32,752 nucleotides of DNA from Candidatus Methanoperedens sp. (GTDB lineage: Archaea; Halobacteriota; Methanosarcinia; Methanosarcinales; Methanoperedenaceae). The stretch's first letter is position 1, and each line of letters begins with the position of its first letter. The notes below the pieces were generated by a model. That model ran no database searches. It was not told the origin of the DNA and saw nothing but the letters and a program-made list of their open reading frames with translations. The position numbers and the translations under genes are program-made. Location of the stretch: the NCBI GenBank assembly GCA_028715885.1, contig JAQUQX010000018.1:1-32752 (forward strand), read 5' to 3'. Below, one piece after another: positions 23,639-32,210 of this stretch.

Positions 23639-24265
23639 ATGATAATATCAAGGCAAAAAGAATTTAAAGAAATCCTGCGAAACCTGAATGAATGGAATAT
23701 TTTCATAATCGGCTGCGGGAAATGCGCTGCCAAGATGCGTGTGGGCGGTGAGCCTGAAGTTATCGAAATGGGAAAAAAACTGCGTCGCGCAGGGAAAAAT
23801 ATTACGGGATGGACAGTTTTAAGCTCGGCGTGCAGCATACCTTCATGGGAAGATGTGCTGTCCTGCAATCCCGGGGTTAAAAAGTCGGATGCTCTCCTTG
23901 TTATGTCCTGCGGGGGCGGGGTTTCCGCCATCTCACGGTTGGCTGGAATAACTGTTTATCCAGCTCTTGATACCGAATCCCTTGGAGGGGTATGCGGCGA
24001 TGAGAACCTGAAAGAACTGTGCGGCATGTGCGGGGAATGCAAAGTGTGGATCTTTGGCGGTATATGCCCTATTTCGCAGTGCTCCAAGGGCTTGCTGAAC
24101 GGACCTTGCGGAGGCGCAGTGGATGGAAAATGCGAAGTTGATGAGCGCTCCTGCGCATGGGATGAAATCTATAAAAAACTGGAAAAGCTCGGGAAGCTGG
24201 AATACCTTGAAATCATACATGAGCCAAAAGACCATACAAAAAAAGAGAGGAGTGGTAAGGTTTGA
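23639..24265 (+). CDS. metV: MetV-like partner of methylenetetrahydrofolate reductase
   Basis: A 208-aa Cys-rich protein starting 2 nt after the DHPS-like gene. It has the MTHFR C-terminal (MetV) pattern: GCGKCAAKM, LSSACSIPSW, MSCGGGVSA, LCGMCGECKVW, GGICPISQCSKGLLNGPCGGAVDGKCEV and DERSCAWDEIYKKL. In acetogens MetV-type subunits bind iron-sulfur and zinc and pair with MetF. It precedes metF with a 4-nt overlap. It probably links the flavin of MetF to an electron carrier other than NADH. Confidence 0.88.
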   Translation: MIISRQKEFKEILRNLNEWNIFIIGCGKCAAKMRVGGEPEVIEMGKKLRRAGKNITGWTVLSSACSIPSWEDVLSCNPGVKKSDALLVMSCGGGVSAISRLAGITVYPALDTESLGGVCGDENLKELCGMCGECKVWIFGGICPISQCSKGLLNGPCGGAVDGKCEVDERSCAWDEIYKKLEKLGKLEYLEIIHEPKDHTKKERSGKV

Positions 24266-25137
24266 ACTTTGGCGATAAACTGCTTTCGGGGAAATTCATA
24301 ATTACGGCAGAGGTAAGCCCACCGAAAGGCACGGACATAGAAGAGATGCTAAAAGACGCAAGCCTTGTAAAAGACTTAACAGATGCGATTAATGTTACCG
24401 ATAACCAGAGGGCTCTTATGCGGATGAGCGCTCAAGCTGCATGCAGCCTTCTTCGGCAGGAAGGGTATGAAACCATAATGCACCTGACATGCAGGGACAG
24501 GAACAGGCTTGCACTCCAGTCTGAACTGCTGGGCGCATCTGCAATGGGGATAAGAAATGTACTGGTAATGTCCGGCGACCATCCCGTAAAAGGCGACCAC
24601 GAAGGAGCTAAGCCTGTATATGACCTGGATTCAGTACAGCTTCTTGGATTGATTCAAAAATTAAACCGGGGATTTGATTTTTCCGGGAACCTCCTTGCGG
24701 GCGGGACGGATTTCTGTACCGGCGCTGTGACAAATACCGACACGAATGAACTTGCACTCATCAAGCTTTCAAAAAAGATAAAAATGGGTGCGAGTTTCAT
24801 CCAGACGCAGGCGGTTTTTGATACTGGTAAGTTTTGCGAATTTATGGATAAAATTGAGCCAAAACATGAAGGCGGAAGAGTAAAGATAATCGCAGGAATA
24901 ATCCCGTTAAAATCCGAAAAAAATGCAAAGTTCCTGAATTCGAATATAGCAGGCGTTAAAATCCCCGAGGACATTATCCACAGGATGCGGACTGCGAAAA
25001 ATCCAGAAGCATGCGGGATGAAAATAGCAGCGGATTTGATTAACGAATTGCGCGATATGTGCGACGGCGTGCATATTATGCCAATCGGGAACCATGAAAA
25101 TACGCGGGAAATACTTGAGATGGCGGGTATTATATGA
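24262..25137 (+). CDS. metF: 5,10-methylenetetrahydrofolate reductase
   Basis: A 291-aa TIM-barrel flavoprotein. It starts at TTG (24262) overlapping the metV stop, preceded by GGAGTGGTAAGG. Signatures: ITAEVSPPKGTD, INVTDNQRALMRM, MHLTCRDRNRLAL, GIRNVLVMSGDHP, and FIQTQAVFDTGKF. It reduces methylene-tetrahydropterin to methyl-tetrahydropterin or the reverse. In an organism that oxidises methane through tetrahydromethanopterin, a MetF may serve methionine synthesis or substitute for Mer; the substrate cannot be read from sequence. The stop overlaps the ThiC-like start by 4 nt. Confidence 0.92.
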   Translation: MNFGDKLLSGKFIITAEVSPPKGTDIEEMLKDASLVKDLTDAINVTDNQRALMRMSAQAACSLLRQEGYETIMHLTCRDRNRLALQSELLGASAMGIRNVLVMSGDHPVKGDHEGAKPVYDLDSVQLLGLIQKLNRGFDFSGNLLAGGTDFCTGAVTNTDTNELALIKLSKKIKMGASFIQTQAVFDTGKFCEFMDKIEPKHEGGRVKIIAGIIPLKSEKNAKFLNSNIAGVKIPEDIIHRMRTAKNPEACGMKIAADLINELRDMCDGVHIMPIGNHENTREILEMAGII

Positions 25138-26381
25138 AAACGCAGGTAGAACGGGCAAGGGATGGAACCGCAACGAAACAGATGGAAGCTGTTTCTGGCT
25201 CGGAGAATATCGATATCCGGGTTTTGCTTGAGAGAATCGCAAACGGAAGCGTTGTTATTATGAATCGGGGGAAAAAATCCGCGGGCATAGGCAAAGGCAT
25301 CTCAACGAAAGTGAATGTCAATATCGGCACATCCTCTTTAAAAATCGACCCGGACGACGAGGTAAAAAAAGCCTGCATCGCGGAAAAATACGGCGCCGAT
25401 ACAATTTCCGATCTTTCCATGGGCGGGAACATCACCGCAATACGCGCAAGTATATTTGAAAATACCACACTTCCCCTTACCACTGTCCCCATCTACCAGA
25501 CAGCGGCAGAGACAGGTCTTAAGAATATGACCGAGGGTGACATCATCGGGAATATGAAGCGGCAGGCTGAGGAAGGCGTGAGTTCTTTTGTTCTCCACTG
25601 CATTGATAATAACACCCTGAGCCTGCTGAAAAAAAGAAAAAGAATCATGGGCGTGGTATCCAAGGGCGGCTCATTAACCTGCGCTTATATGATGCTCAAC
25701 AATTGCGAAAACCCTTTTATAGAAAACTTTGATGAGATTTTGAAGTTACTTAAAAAACATGACATCGTCCTCTCGCTCGGAAACGCCATGCGAAGCGGGT
25801 GCATACACGATACGCGGGATAAAGCGCAGGTCGCGGAAATTAAACTGAACGTAGAACTTGCAAAACGCGCAAATGAAGAAGGAGTGCAGGCGATTATTGA
25901 AGGAACCGGCGGGCATGTGCGCGCCGACAGGATTGCAGGGCATGTCAGATTTCATAAACGCCTCTCGGATTTCCCGCTCTTTGTGGCGGGACCATTGCCT
26001 ACAGATGTGGCGGTGGGGTACGACCATATTGCCGGGTGCGTGGGAGCCAGCATAGCAAGCGGGGCTGGAGCGGATTACCTGTGTTATATTACGCCCTCAG
26101 AACATCTCGGGCTTCCATCGTCCGAACAGGTGAGGGAAGGGCTGATAGCTTTTAAGATTGCAGCGCATATAGGCGATTCCATGAAATACGGTTTAAATGA
26201 AAGGGACAGGGCTCTTGCAAGAAAAAGGGCGAACCTCGACTGGGAGGGACAGTTAAGATACGCCATTGACAGCGAGAGAGCCAGGGCACTGGCGCCGCAT
26301 GAAGGACCATGCACCATGTGCGGGGATTTCTGCGCCATAAAAATAATGAAGGAGTTCGGATCATGCAATTATTCGGAATAA
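25134..26381 (+). CDS. ThiC-family radical SAM protein, diverged paralog
   Basis: A 415-aa protein of the ThiC family. The C-terminal radical SAM cluster CX2CX4C is intact (C393, C396, C401 in PCTMCGDFCAIK). Typical blocks remain: STKVNVNIGTS, ADTISDLSMGGN, LTTVPIYQ, LSLGNAMRSGCIHD, AGPLPTDVAVGYDHI and ITPSEHLGLP. Others differ from canonical ThiC: VIPxNxNH reads VIMNRGKKS, DLSTGG reads DLSMGG, LGDGLRPG reads LGNAMRSG, and EGPGHVP reads EGTGGHVRAD. It could be thiamine HMP synthase or, as for BzaF in benzimidazole synthesis, a rearranging enzyme with a new product. Its place between metF and cofE favours a pterin or F420 role, by inference. Confidence 0.8.
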   Translation: MKTQVERARDGTATKQMEAVSGSENIDIRVLLERIANGSVVIMNRGKKSAGIGKGISTKVNVNIGTSSLKIDPDDEVKKACIAEKYGADTISDLSMGGNITAIRASIFENTTLPLTTVPIYQTAAETGLKNMTEGDIIGNMKRQAEEGVSSFVLHCIDNNTLSLLKKRKRIMGVVSKGGSLTCAYMMLNNCENPFIENFDEILKLLKKHDIVLSLGNAMRSGCIHDTRDKAQVAEIKLNVELAKRANEEGVQAIIEGTGGHVRADRIAGHVRFHKRLSDFPLFVAGPLPTDVAVGYDHIAGCVGASIASGAGADYLCYITPSEHLGLPSSEQVREGLIAFKIAAHIGDSMKYGLNERDRALARKRANLDWEGQLRYAIDSERARALAPHEGPCTMCGDFCAIKIMKEFGSCNYSE

Positions 26382-27121
26382 AAACTCCGCTCATAAAACC
26401 GGGCGATGATATGGTTCTGGTGCTTTGCAATGCGATGAAGAGCGCAGGAATAACGCCGCAGGATAACGATACAATCGTGCTTGCGGAATCAGCTGTCGCA
26501 AGTGCGGAAGGGCGGGTTGTTAATCTTGAAGATGTGATTCCATCTGAAAAAGCAATTGAACTTTCAAAGCTTTATGAAAACGACCCCAGAAAAATGGAAC
26601 TTATCATGCGGGAATCCGAGGAGATACTCGGCGGGATACCCGGTGTGGTAGTGACGATTACAAAGGGTGTTCTCTCACCGAGCGCCGGGATCGATAATTC
26701 CAACGCGCCTGAGGGGCATGTTGTACTGCTGCCGGAAGACCCGAAAAGAAGCGCCATTGAAATCCGAAAAAAGCTCATGGAAGAATACCACTGCAATATT
26801 GCCGTGATTATAGGGGACAGCAGGACACAGCCGCTGCGCCTCGGCTGCGTTGGCATAGTGCTTGGCTGCGCGGGCATAGAGCCTGTCGAGGATATGAGGG
26901 GAAGAAAAGACCTTTTCGGGAAACCGCTTCTGATAACAAGGCGTGCCACGGCAGATAACCTTGTTTCTGCGGCGCAGATAATAATGGGTGAGGCGGATGA
27001 AAGTACCCCGGCAGTGCTTATAAGGGATGCGCCCGTGAGATTTATCGGGGGCAGCGAGGATATACCTGCGATTCCACGACAGGAGTGTTTGTATTTCGGG
27101 TGTTTTGGTAAAGAGAAATAA
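26363..27121 (+). CDS. cofE: Coenzyme F420-0:L-glutamate ligase
   Basis: A 252-aa protein of standard archaeal CofE length. I start it at the ATG at 26363, with GGAG at 26351-26354; it overlaps the ThiC-like gene by 19 nt, and a longer frame from 26309 is less likely. Signatures are LFGIKTPLIKPGDDM, IVLAESAVASAEGR, MRESEEILGG, NAPEGHVVLLPEDP, ISDSR-equivalent IIGDSRTQPLRLG and GKPLLITRRATADNL. It adds GTP-dependent gamma-glutamates to F420-0. This ties the operon to cofactor biosynthesis. Confidence 0.95.
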   Translation: MQLFGIKTPLIKPGDDMVLVLCNAMKSAGITPQDNDTIVLAESAVASAEGRVVNLEDVIPSEKAIELSKLYENDPRKMELIMRESEEILGGIPGVVVTITKGVLSPSAGIDNSNAPEGHVVLLPEDPKRSAIEIRKKLMEEYHCNIAVIIGDSRTQPLRLGCVGIVLGCAGIEPVEDMRGRKDLFGKPLLITRRATADNLVSAAQIIMGEADESTPAVLIRDAPVRFIGGSEDIPAIPRQECLYFGCFGKEK

Positions 27122-27132
27122 ATGCAAACCAA

Positions 27133-27142
27133 ATTTTTTATA
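27133..27142 (+). promoter_or_regulatory. TATA box candidate of aglB
   Basis: TTTTTTATAC lies about 38 nt before the aglB ATG at 27176, giving a transcript with a short leader that carries AGGGA about 7 nt before the ATG. Confidence 0.4.
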
Positions 27143-27175
27143 CTTACAGGATGTTAGGCATTCCAGGGAAATATT

Positions 27176-29479
27176 ATGGGTACGTTGTTCGTAGAAAAAA
27201 ATAAAAATAAATTCCTGCTGTGCATATTGCTTCTTGCGCTGATTGCCAGACTATGGGTTTTTCCGGTAGTATTTTCCGGTGGGCATATAACCTTGCTGGG
27301 AGCCGATACTTATTATCATGCAAGGCGTATTTTAGCCACCGTTTCCCATTTTCCGGACACGCTGGCATTTGATACATACATCAACTTCCCATATGGTTCA
27401 ATTATTGGCTGGCCACCGCTATTTGACCAATTCATTGCGCTAATCGCGCTCCTTATAGGGTTTGGACATCCTTCACCCTATACAATAGAAGCCACAGCAG
27501 CAGTCATTCCGCCTCTTTTCGGGACACTGACAGTGCTTCTGGTTTATTTAATCGCAGAAAAAATATTTGACTGGCGCTTCGGGCTTGTGAGCGCGGGCAT
27601 CTTCGCGATAACTCCTGCTCATGTTTATGTTTCTTTTATCGGGTATGCAGACCACCATGTTGCAGAGACGTTACTTTCTACCGCGGCGTATCTTTTCTTT
27701 GTTATTGCAATGAAACGTTTGCATCAAGGTAATATCAACTTTGGCAATTTCAGGACGAACATATTTAAAAATTCATTGTATCCCGCACTTTGCGGTATCA
27801 CGCTTGCACTATCGATATTCACATGGGAAGGTGCTTCTATTTTTATCGGGCTCATAGGAATATATATTCTTATCCAGTTTGTGCTCGACAGGAAATTAAA
27901 CCGCAATTCGGATTACCTTATTATAACAGGCAGCCTGGCATTTCTTGTTTCTCTATTGATTATAACGCCCGTAGCCCAGGGAAACGGACTTAACATTGGC
28001 ACTTATTTACCGTCCCTGTTCCAGGTCGGATTCCTCTCTGTCTTTTTTTTATTATGCATCCTGCTCTGGGTGATGCAAAAACTGAACCTCAAAAAATGGT
28101 GGTATCACCCGACGATACTGGTTTTAATATTTGCCGCCGCTGTATATTCTCTTAAGATTTTTTCACTGAATTTTTATCTTGCAGCAAACAACCGGATAAG
28201 CTATCTTTTTGGCGGCGGGATACTTGCCACAATACAGGAGGCAGTGCCGCTTTTTAATAACCCCGCCGGTGCATTTACACTGGATAACGTGTGGAATGCC
28301 TTCACCATCAGCTTTTTTATCTTTTTATTGTCGTTCGTATATTTTCTATATAGAACTATACGGGAAAAATATCCCTTTGAGGCGGTATTTCTAATTGTAT
28401 GGACATTAATCGTGCTTATGCTTACGGTTTTACAGAAACGTTTTATCTATTTACTTTCTGTAAATGTGGCAATATTTTCAGCATATTTTATCATCGCTTC
28501 GGCAGGGCATTTCGCGCCCGCGCAGGAGAAAGAAGCGATAACCGGTAAGAAAAAGCGAAAAGGGCAGCAAAAACCCAGACCATCACCCAATGCAGGATTA
28601 ATAGTAGGATTATTTCTGCTTGTTCTTATCAGCGCCCCCAATATCACAGTAATAAAAACCATGGCAAGCGGTGCAGCTGCGCCAGACCAGGACCTGCAGG
28701 AAACATTCAAATGGCTCAAGGATAACTCCCCTCCCACGAGTTACTTTGATGCTCCTGACAAAACCCCCGAATACGGCGTTATGAGCTGGTGGGATTACGG
28801 GAACTGGATTCTGTACATCTCGCAGCGCCCGGTTGTGGCAAATAATTTCCAGACGGGTATTGATGACGCAGCGCACTTTTTAACCGAGCCCGATGAAAAA
28901 ACAGCAAATGAGATTCTTGGCAAAAGGAAAGTCCGTTTCATAATAACCGATGCCCAGATGCTTAAACTGAAATTCAAATCCTTAGCAATGCTGGCAGGTA
29001 AGAACCCCGATGATTATTATAGGACTTCTGACGGGGCGCCGATAGCCAGCATCAATGCTGAAAATAAAAAATTCTTCGAAACCATGTTGTCAAGACTTCA
29101 TGTTTTTGATGGGGACGGGTTGAGCCATTACCGCCTTCTTTATGAATCAAAAACAACAGCTATCAGGAGCCCGGATATAAAATATGTAAAAATTTTTGAG
29201 TATGTGCCAGGGGCTACAATCACAGGAAAATCAGAGGGGGATGTGAAGATATCATTGAGCGTAATTACCAACCAGGGCAGGACTTACGTCTATACCAATC
29301 AGGCGGCTGTTAAGAACGGAAGGTATGAAATTGTAGTCCCGTACTCTACCCGTGGAGGGGAATACTGGACCAAACCTCTCAGTGACTATATAATTCAAAA
29401 TGCCAACATATCAAAAGCAGTATCGATTAATGAACAGGATGTACAGGAAGGGAGAACACTTGAAGCGGATCTGGTTTAA
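27176..29479 (+). CDS. aglB: Dolichyl-phosphate-type oligosaccharyltransferase AglB (STT3 family)
   Basis: A 767-aa protein. About 12-13 membrane segments occupy residues 12-510, and an extracytoplasmic domain follows. Signatures are a first-loop acidic site LLGADTYYHARR (D44), YADHHVAETLLST with D159-H160-H161, and the STT3 signature WWDYG at 538-542. It transfers lipid-linked glycan to Asn of exported proteins. A Lys-rich cytoplasmic loop (EAITGKKKRKGQQKPRPS) separates the membrane and catalytic parts. It begins a glycosylation block with two downstream glycosyltransferases. Confidence 0.95.
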   Translation: MGTLFVEKNKNKFLLCILLLALIARLWVFPVVFSGGHITLLGADTYYHARRILATVSHFPDTLAFDTYINFPYGSIIGWPPLFDQFIALIALLIGFGHPSPYTIEATAAVIPPLFGTLTVLLVYLIAEKIFDWRFGLVSAGIFAITPAHVYVSFIGYADHHVAETLLSTAAYLFFVIAMKRLHQGNINFGNFRTNIFKNSLYPALCGITLALSIFTWEGASIFIGLIGIYILIQFVLDRKLNRNSDYLIITGSLAFLVSLLIITPVAQGNGLNIGTYLPSLFQVGFLSVFFLLCILLWVMQKLNLKKWWYHPTILVLIFAAAVYSLKIFSLNFYLAANNRISYLFGGGILATIQEAVPLFNNPAGAFTLDNVWNAFTISFFIFLLSFVYFLYRTIREKYPFEAVFLIVWTLIVLMLTVLQKRFIYLLSVNVAIFSAYFIIASAGHFAPAQEKEAITGKKKRKGQQKPRPSPNAGLIVGLFLLVLISAPNITVIKTMASGAAAPDQDLQETFKWLKDNSPPTSYFDAPDKTPEYGVMSWWDYGNWILYISQRPVVANNFQTGIDDAAHFLTEPDEKTANEILGKRKVRFIITDAQMLKLKFKSLAMLAGKNPDDYYRTSDGAPIASINAENKKFFETMLSRLHVFDGDGLSHYRLLYESKTTAIRSPDIKYVKIFEYVPGATITGKSEGDVKISLSVITNQGRTYVYTNQAAVKNGRYEIVVPYSTRGGEYWTKPLSDYIIQNANISKAVSINEQDVQEGRTLEADLV

Positions 29480-29539
29480 AAGAGAGGGCATGTCATACTG
29501 CGGAAAAGGTTTTTTAGACATTAAGGCGTCTTGGATATC

Positions 29540-30679
29540 ATGAGCCATCCTCTTGTGTCTATTATAATCCCATGCAAGGACGAGGAAAAAACAATCGGTA
29601 TCGTCATCGGGAAAGCGGTATCGACCTTAAAGCAGGAAGGACTGGAAGGGGAAATAATAGTATCGGACAATTCCACGGATAATTCGGGGGAAATCGCACA
29701 GAAACTGGGCGCAAAAATCGTGACTGCCAAAAAAAACGGATACGGCAACGCATACCTTGAAGGCATCAGGCATTCCCGGGGAACATATTTCATACTGGCT
29801 GATGCTGATGATACCTATGACCTCCGGGAAATGCCGAAATTTTTAAAGCCCCTGCTTGCAGGTGAAGCGGACTTCGTTATGGGCTCCCGATTTAAGGGGG
29901 AAATCAAAAAAAACTCAATGCCGTGGCTGCACAGGTATATCGGGAATCCATTGCTGACACGAATCCTTAATATGCTTTTTAAGACAAATATAAGCGATTC
30001 TCATTGCGGTATGCGCGCCATAACCAGAGAGGCTTATGAAAGGCTTGATTTGAAAAGCGAAGGGATGGAATTCGCAAGCGAAATGGTAATTGAAGCTGCA
30101 AGGAAAAAGCTCAGGATAACCGAGGCGCCTATTACATATTATCCAAGGCTTACGCCTTCCAAACTTCACTCATGGGGAGACGGCTGGCGCCACCTTAGAT
30201 TCATGATGCTTTATAACCCAACGCCTTTTTTCTACATCCCGGGCTTATTGCTGTTCATCCTCGGCGCTTTCATGACCCTGACTCTTGCGATGCGGGGTAA
30301 CGTGGAAACAACAAGCCTGCATTCTTTCGTCCTGGGCAGCATGTTTGCGATAATAGGGACACAGATGATAGCCACTGGCAGTTATATGAAGGTTTATGGG
30401 ATAATCCACAATAAAATAGAAAAGACCGGGATGACTGCGAAAATCCTGGACTACCATTCTCTTGAATACGGGCTGGTTATTGGCATGTTGTTATTCTTAG
30501 CAGGAATTGTTTTGGGTTCTAACATTATCTTCAAATGGGTATCCTCGGGATACGGCTCCCTCTCGGAAGTGGGAAATGCGGTAATCTCTGTTGTGCTTGC
30601 AGCGCTGGGAATTCAGGTAATTTTTTCCACGCTCATAATCAGTGTATTCATGCTTGAGAAAAAGGATAATAATAAATGA
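29540..30679 (+). CDS. GT2 glycosyltransferase with C-terminal membrane helices
   Basis: A 379-aa protein. I start it at the ATG at 29540; a TTG three codons upstream is the alternative. The N-terminal GT-A domain (VSIIIPCKDEEKTIG, VSDNSTDNSGEIA, DADDTYD with DADD at 88-91, MGSRFKGEIKKNSMP) is typical of polyprenyl-phosphate sugar transferases. HCGMRAITREAYERL and TYYPRLTPSKLHSWGDGWRH follow. Four membrane helices make up the last 150 residues. It probably charges dolichyl phosphate with a sugar from a nucleotide sugar, feeding AglB, in the manner of AglJ-like or DPG synthase-like enzymes. The sugar is unknown. Confidence 0.85.
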   Translation: MSHPLVSIIIPCKDEEKTIGIVIGKAVSTLKQEGLEGEIIVSDNSTDNSGEIAQKLGAKIVTAKKNGYGNAYLEGIRHSRGTYFILADADDTYDLREMPKFLKPLLAGEADFVMGSRFKGEIKKNSMPWLHRYIGNPLLTRILNMLFKTNISDSHCGMRAITREAYERLDLKSEGMEFASEMVIEAARKKLRITEAPITYYPRLTPSKLHSWGDGWRHLRFMMLYNPTPFFYIPGLLLFILGAFMTLTLAMRGNVETTSLHSFVLGSMFAIIGTQMIATGSYMKVYGIIHNKIEKTGMTAKILDYHSLEYGLVIGMLLFLAGIVLGSNIIFKWVSSGYGSLSEVGNAVISVVLAALGIQVIFSTLIISVFMLEKKDNNK

Positions 30680-30685
30680 TAAACT

Positions 30686-30759
30686 GTTGCGTCGGTTTAC
30701 ACCGCACACACGTATGGCTTTGCCATACGTGGATTTTCATAAAGCGAGGTGTCGCTTTA
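30686..30759 (+). repeat. Hairpin-bearing repeat, copy 1
   Basis: First of two copies of a ~75-bp unit with a 103-bp period. It begins GTTGCGTCGGTTTAC, holds a 10-bp perfect stem with a 3-nt loop (CACGTATGGC / GCCATACGTG at 30709-30731) and ends with TAAAGCGA-GGTG-TCGCTTTA (30740-30759). The second copy varies at the tip of the first stem in a compensating way. Confidence 0.8.
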
Positions 30760-30778
30760 AAACCTTTAAGAAAGGTTT
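30760..30778 (+). repeat. Perfect 8-bp inverted repeat between the two repeat copies
   Basis: AAACCTTT-AAG-AAAGGTTT can form a hairpin. It lies about 80 nt past the GT2 stop and could act as a terminator, but it lacks a strong T-run after it. Confidence 0.55.
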
Positions 30779-30788
30779 ATCAAAAACC

Positions 30789-30864
30789 GTTGCGCCGCTT
30801 TACTTCGCAGACACGTATGCCCGCAGGCATACGTGGATACCGCATAAAGCGAGGTGTCGCTTTA
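30789..30864 (+). repeat. Hairpin-bearing repeat, copy 2
   Basis: Second copy, starting GTTGCGCCGCTTTAC. Its stem is CACGTATGCC / GGCATACGTG (30812-30835) with loop CGCA. Relative to copy 1 the ninth pair is C-G instead of G-C, a compensatory change. The final 22 nt (from CATAAAGC to the last TTTA) are identical in both copies. Copy 2 ends on the A of the GT4 start codon. Confidence 0.8.
30845..30864 (+). promoter_or_regulatory. Hairpin containing the ribosome binding site of the GT4 gene
   Basis: TAAAGCGA-GGTG-TCGCTTTA is an 8-bp stem with a 4-nt loop. It contains the Shine-Dalgarno GAGGTG (30851-30856), seven nt before the ATG, and its last A is the first base of that ATG. The structure could hide the ribosome binding site. 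Confidence 0.5.
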
Positions 30865-31994
30865 TGAAGATAGCTTTCGTTTATGATGCTGTTTATCCCT
30901 GGATAAAGGGGGGCGCTGAGAAAAGAATATATGAACTGGGCAAAAGACTGGCAGAAAATGGGAATGACGTTCATCTTTTCGGGGTTAAATGGTGGGAAGG
31001 CTCCGATATTCTGGAGTATGAAGGCATGGTGCTGCATGGCGTTTGCAAGCCCATGGAATTATATGTTAACGGCAGGCGGTCAATCACTGAGGCGTTGATA
31101 TTCTCAATTAAACTATTCCCGCACCTGGTTAAAGAGAGGTTTGATGTGATTGATGCCAGCGCGTTCCCGTATTTTTCTTGTTTTACCGTGAAACTCGTAT
31201 CTGCTCTCCAGAGAACCCCGGCTGTAATCACATGGCATGAGGTCTGGGGAAATTACTGGTATGAATATATGGGATGGTATGGTTTTTTCGGGAAGCTCAT
31301 CGAGTATCTTTCCTCTAAATTGACGCATGAATCAATCGCCGTGTCTGCCCTGACAAAAAAGAATCTCACGCTGCTGGGGGTTAATAGCGAAAACATCCAT
31401 CTTGTGCCAAACGGTATTGATTTAAAATCAATTGCAGGCATACCGCCGTCGCCAGATGAATGCGATATAATTTTTATTGGCAGGCTTATCAGGGAGAAGA
31501 ATGTGGATGTGCTGCTTGAGGCTATTGCGCATACCACGAAGGCGCTGCCGAATGTAAAATGCCACATTATAGGGGATGGGCCTGAAAAGGAGAGGCTTGC
31601 CAGGCTTGCAGCCGACCGCAGGCTTCTGGAAAACGTCAGGTTCTCCGGGTTTATGGAGTATAAGGATGTAATCGCGCGGATAAAGTCCTCAAAAATACTG
31701 GCGCTGCCTTCCAGCCGTGAAGGATTCGGGATGGTGGTTATCGAGGCGTTTGCATGCGGGGTGCCTGTTATCACGGTCAAATCCCCGGGAAACGCCGCCT
31801 CCCTCCTGGTCAATGAGAAAACTGGTCTTGTTGTGAATCCCGGCGCTGCGGAACTTGGCAGCGCCATCCGTACGCTGGTTAAGGAGCGCGCGCTCCGGGA
31901 AAAGATGGCAATGTCTGCTAAGGATGCGGCAAAGGAGTATGATTGGGAGAAGATAGCGGGTCAGTTGTCGCGCCTGTATGGGGAACTGGTTTGA
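30864..31994 (+). CDS. GT4 glycosyltransferase
   Basis: A 376-aa GT-B enzyme. I start it at the ATG at 30864, directly after GAGGTG; the frame is open for 74 codons more upstream, but that is the repeat and translates as low-grade Arg/Lys-rich sequence. The N-terminal domain has MKIAFVYDAVYPWIKGGAEKR (shortened here to its start, with glycine loop IKGGAEKRIYELG), and the C-domain has GRLIREKN, HIIGDGPEKERL and the EX7E motif in SREGFGMVVIEAFACG. It probably adds a sugar to the lipid-linked or surface glycan. The donor is unknown. Confidence 0.88.
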   Translation: MKIAFVYDAVYPWIKGGAEKRIYELGKRLAENGNDVHLFGVKWWEGSDILEYEGMVLHGVCKPMELYVNGRRSITEALIFSIKLFPHLVKERFDVIDASAFPYFSCFTVKLVSALQRTPAVITWHEVWGNYWYEYMGWYGFFGKLIEYLSSKLTHESIAVSALTKKNLTLLGVNSENIHLVPNGIDLKSIAGIPPSPDECDIIFIGRLIREKNVDVLLEAIAHTTKALPNVKCHIIGDGPEKERLARLAADRRLLENVRFSGFMEYKDVIARIKSSKILALPSSREGFGMVVIEAFACGVPVITVKSPGNAASLLVNEKTGLVVNPGAAELGSAIRTLVKERALREKMAMSAKDAAKEYDWEKIAGQLSRLYGELV

Positions 31995-32009
31995 TAATTG
32001 TGCAGTTAG

Positions 32010-32105
32010 CTACGGGAAGAAGCAAAAGAGAAATTCCAGAAAAACGGGCGCGTGAGTCTTGAGGAGTTCAGGATTCTGGTGGAGAACGAGGATATTAAGC
32101 TTTGA
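32010..32105 (+). pseudogene. Short gene remnant
   Basis: The frame after a TAG at 32007-32009 reads 31 codons of protein-like sequence (LREEAKEKFQKNGRVSLEEF, then RILVENEDIKL) before a TGA at 32103-32105. It has no ATG start and no upstream coding frame. It looks like the C-terminus of a small alpha-helical protein, perhaps an antitoxin, whose 5' part is lost. The rest of 31995-32210 has no recognisable gene. Confidence 0.35.
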
Positions 32106-32210
32106 AGCAGGTTGTTTTAAAAAGCTGGCTATAAAACGCTAATAGGATCGCTGTACCCATAAGTAGGGGGTTATTGTGGATTGTGGTTACGTTTACCCTT
32201 TTATTTTATG

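Noticed and set aside
30760-30778. Strong intrinsic terminator of the GT2 gene
   Set aside because: The 8-bp palindrome is not followed by a clear T-run and lies inside the repeat pair, so I list it only as a repeat.
30642-30863. N-terminal extension of the GT4 glycosyltransferase by 74 residues
   Set aside because: The frame is open only because the hairpin repeat lacks stops; it overlaps the GT2 3' end, and the ATG at 30864 has a proper ribosome binding site and family-typical N-terminus.
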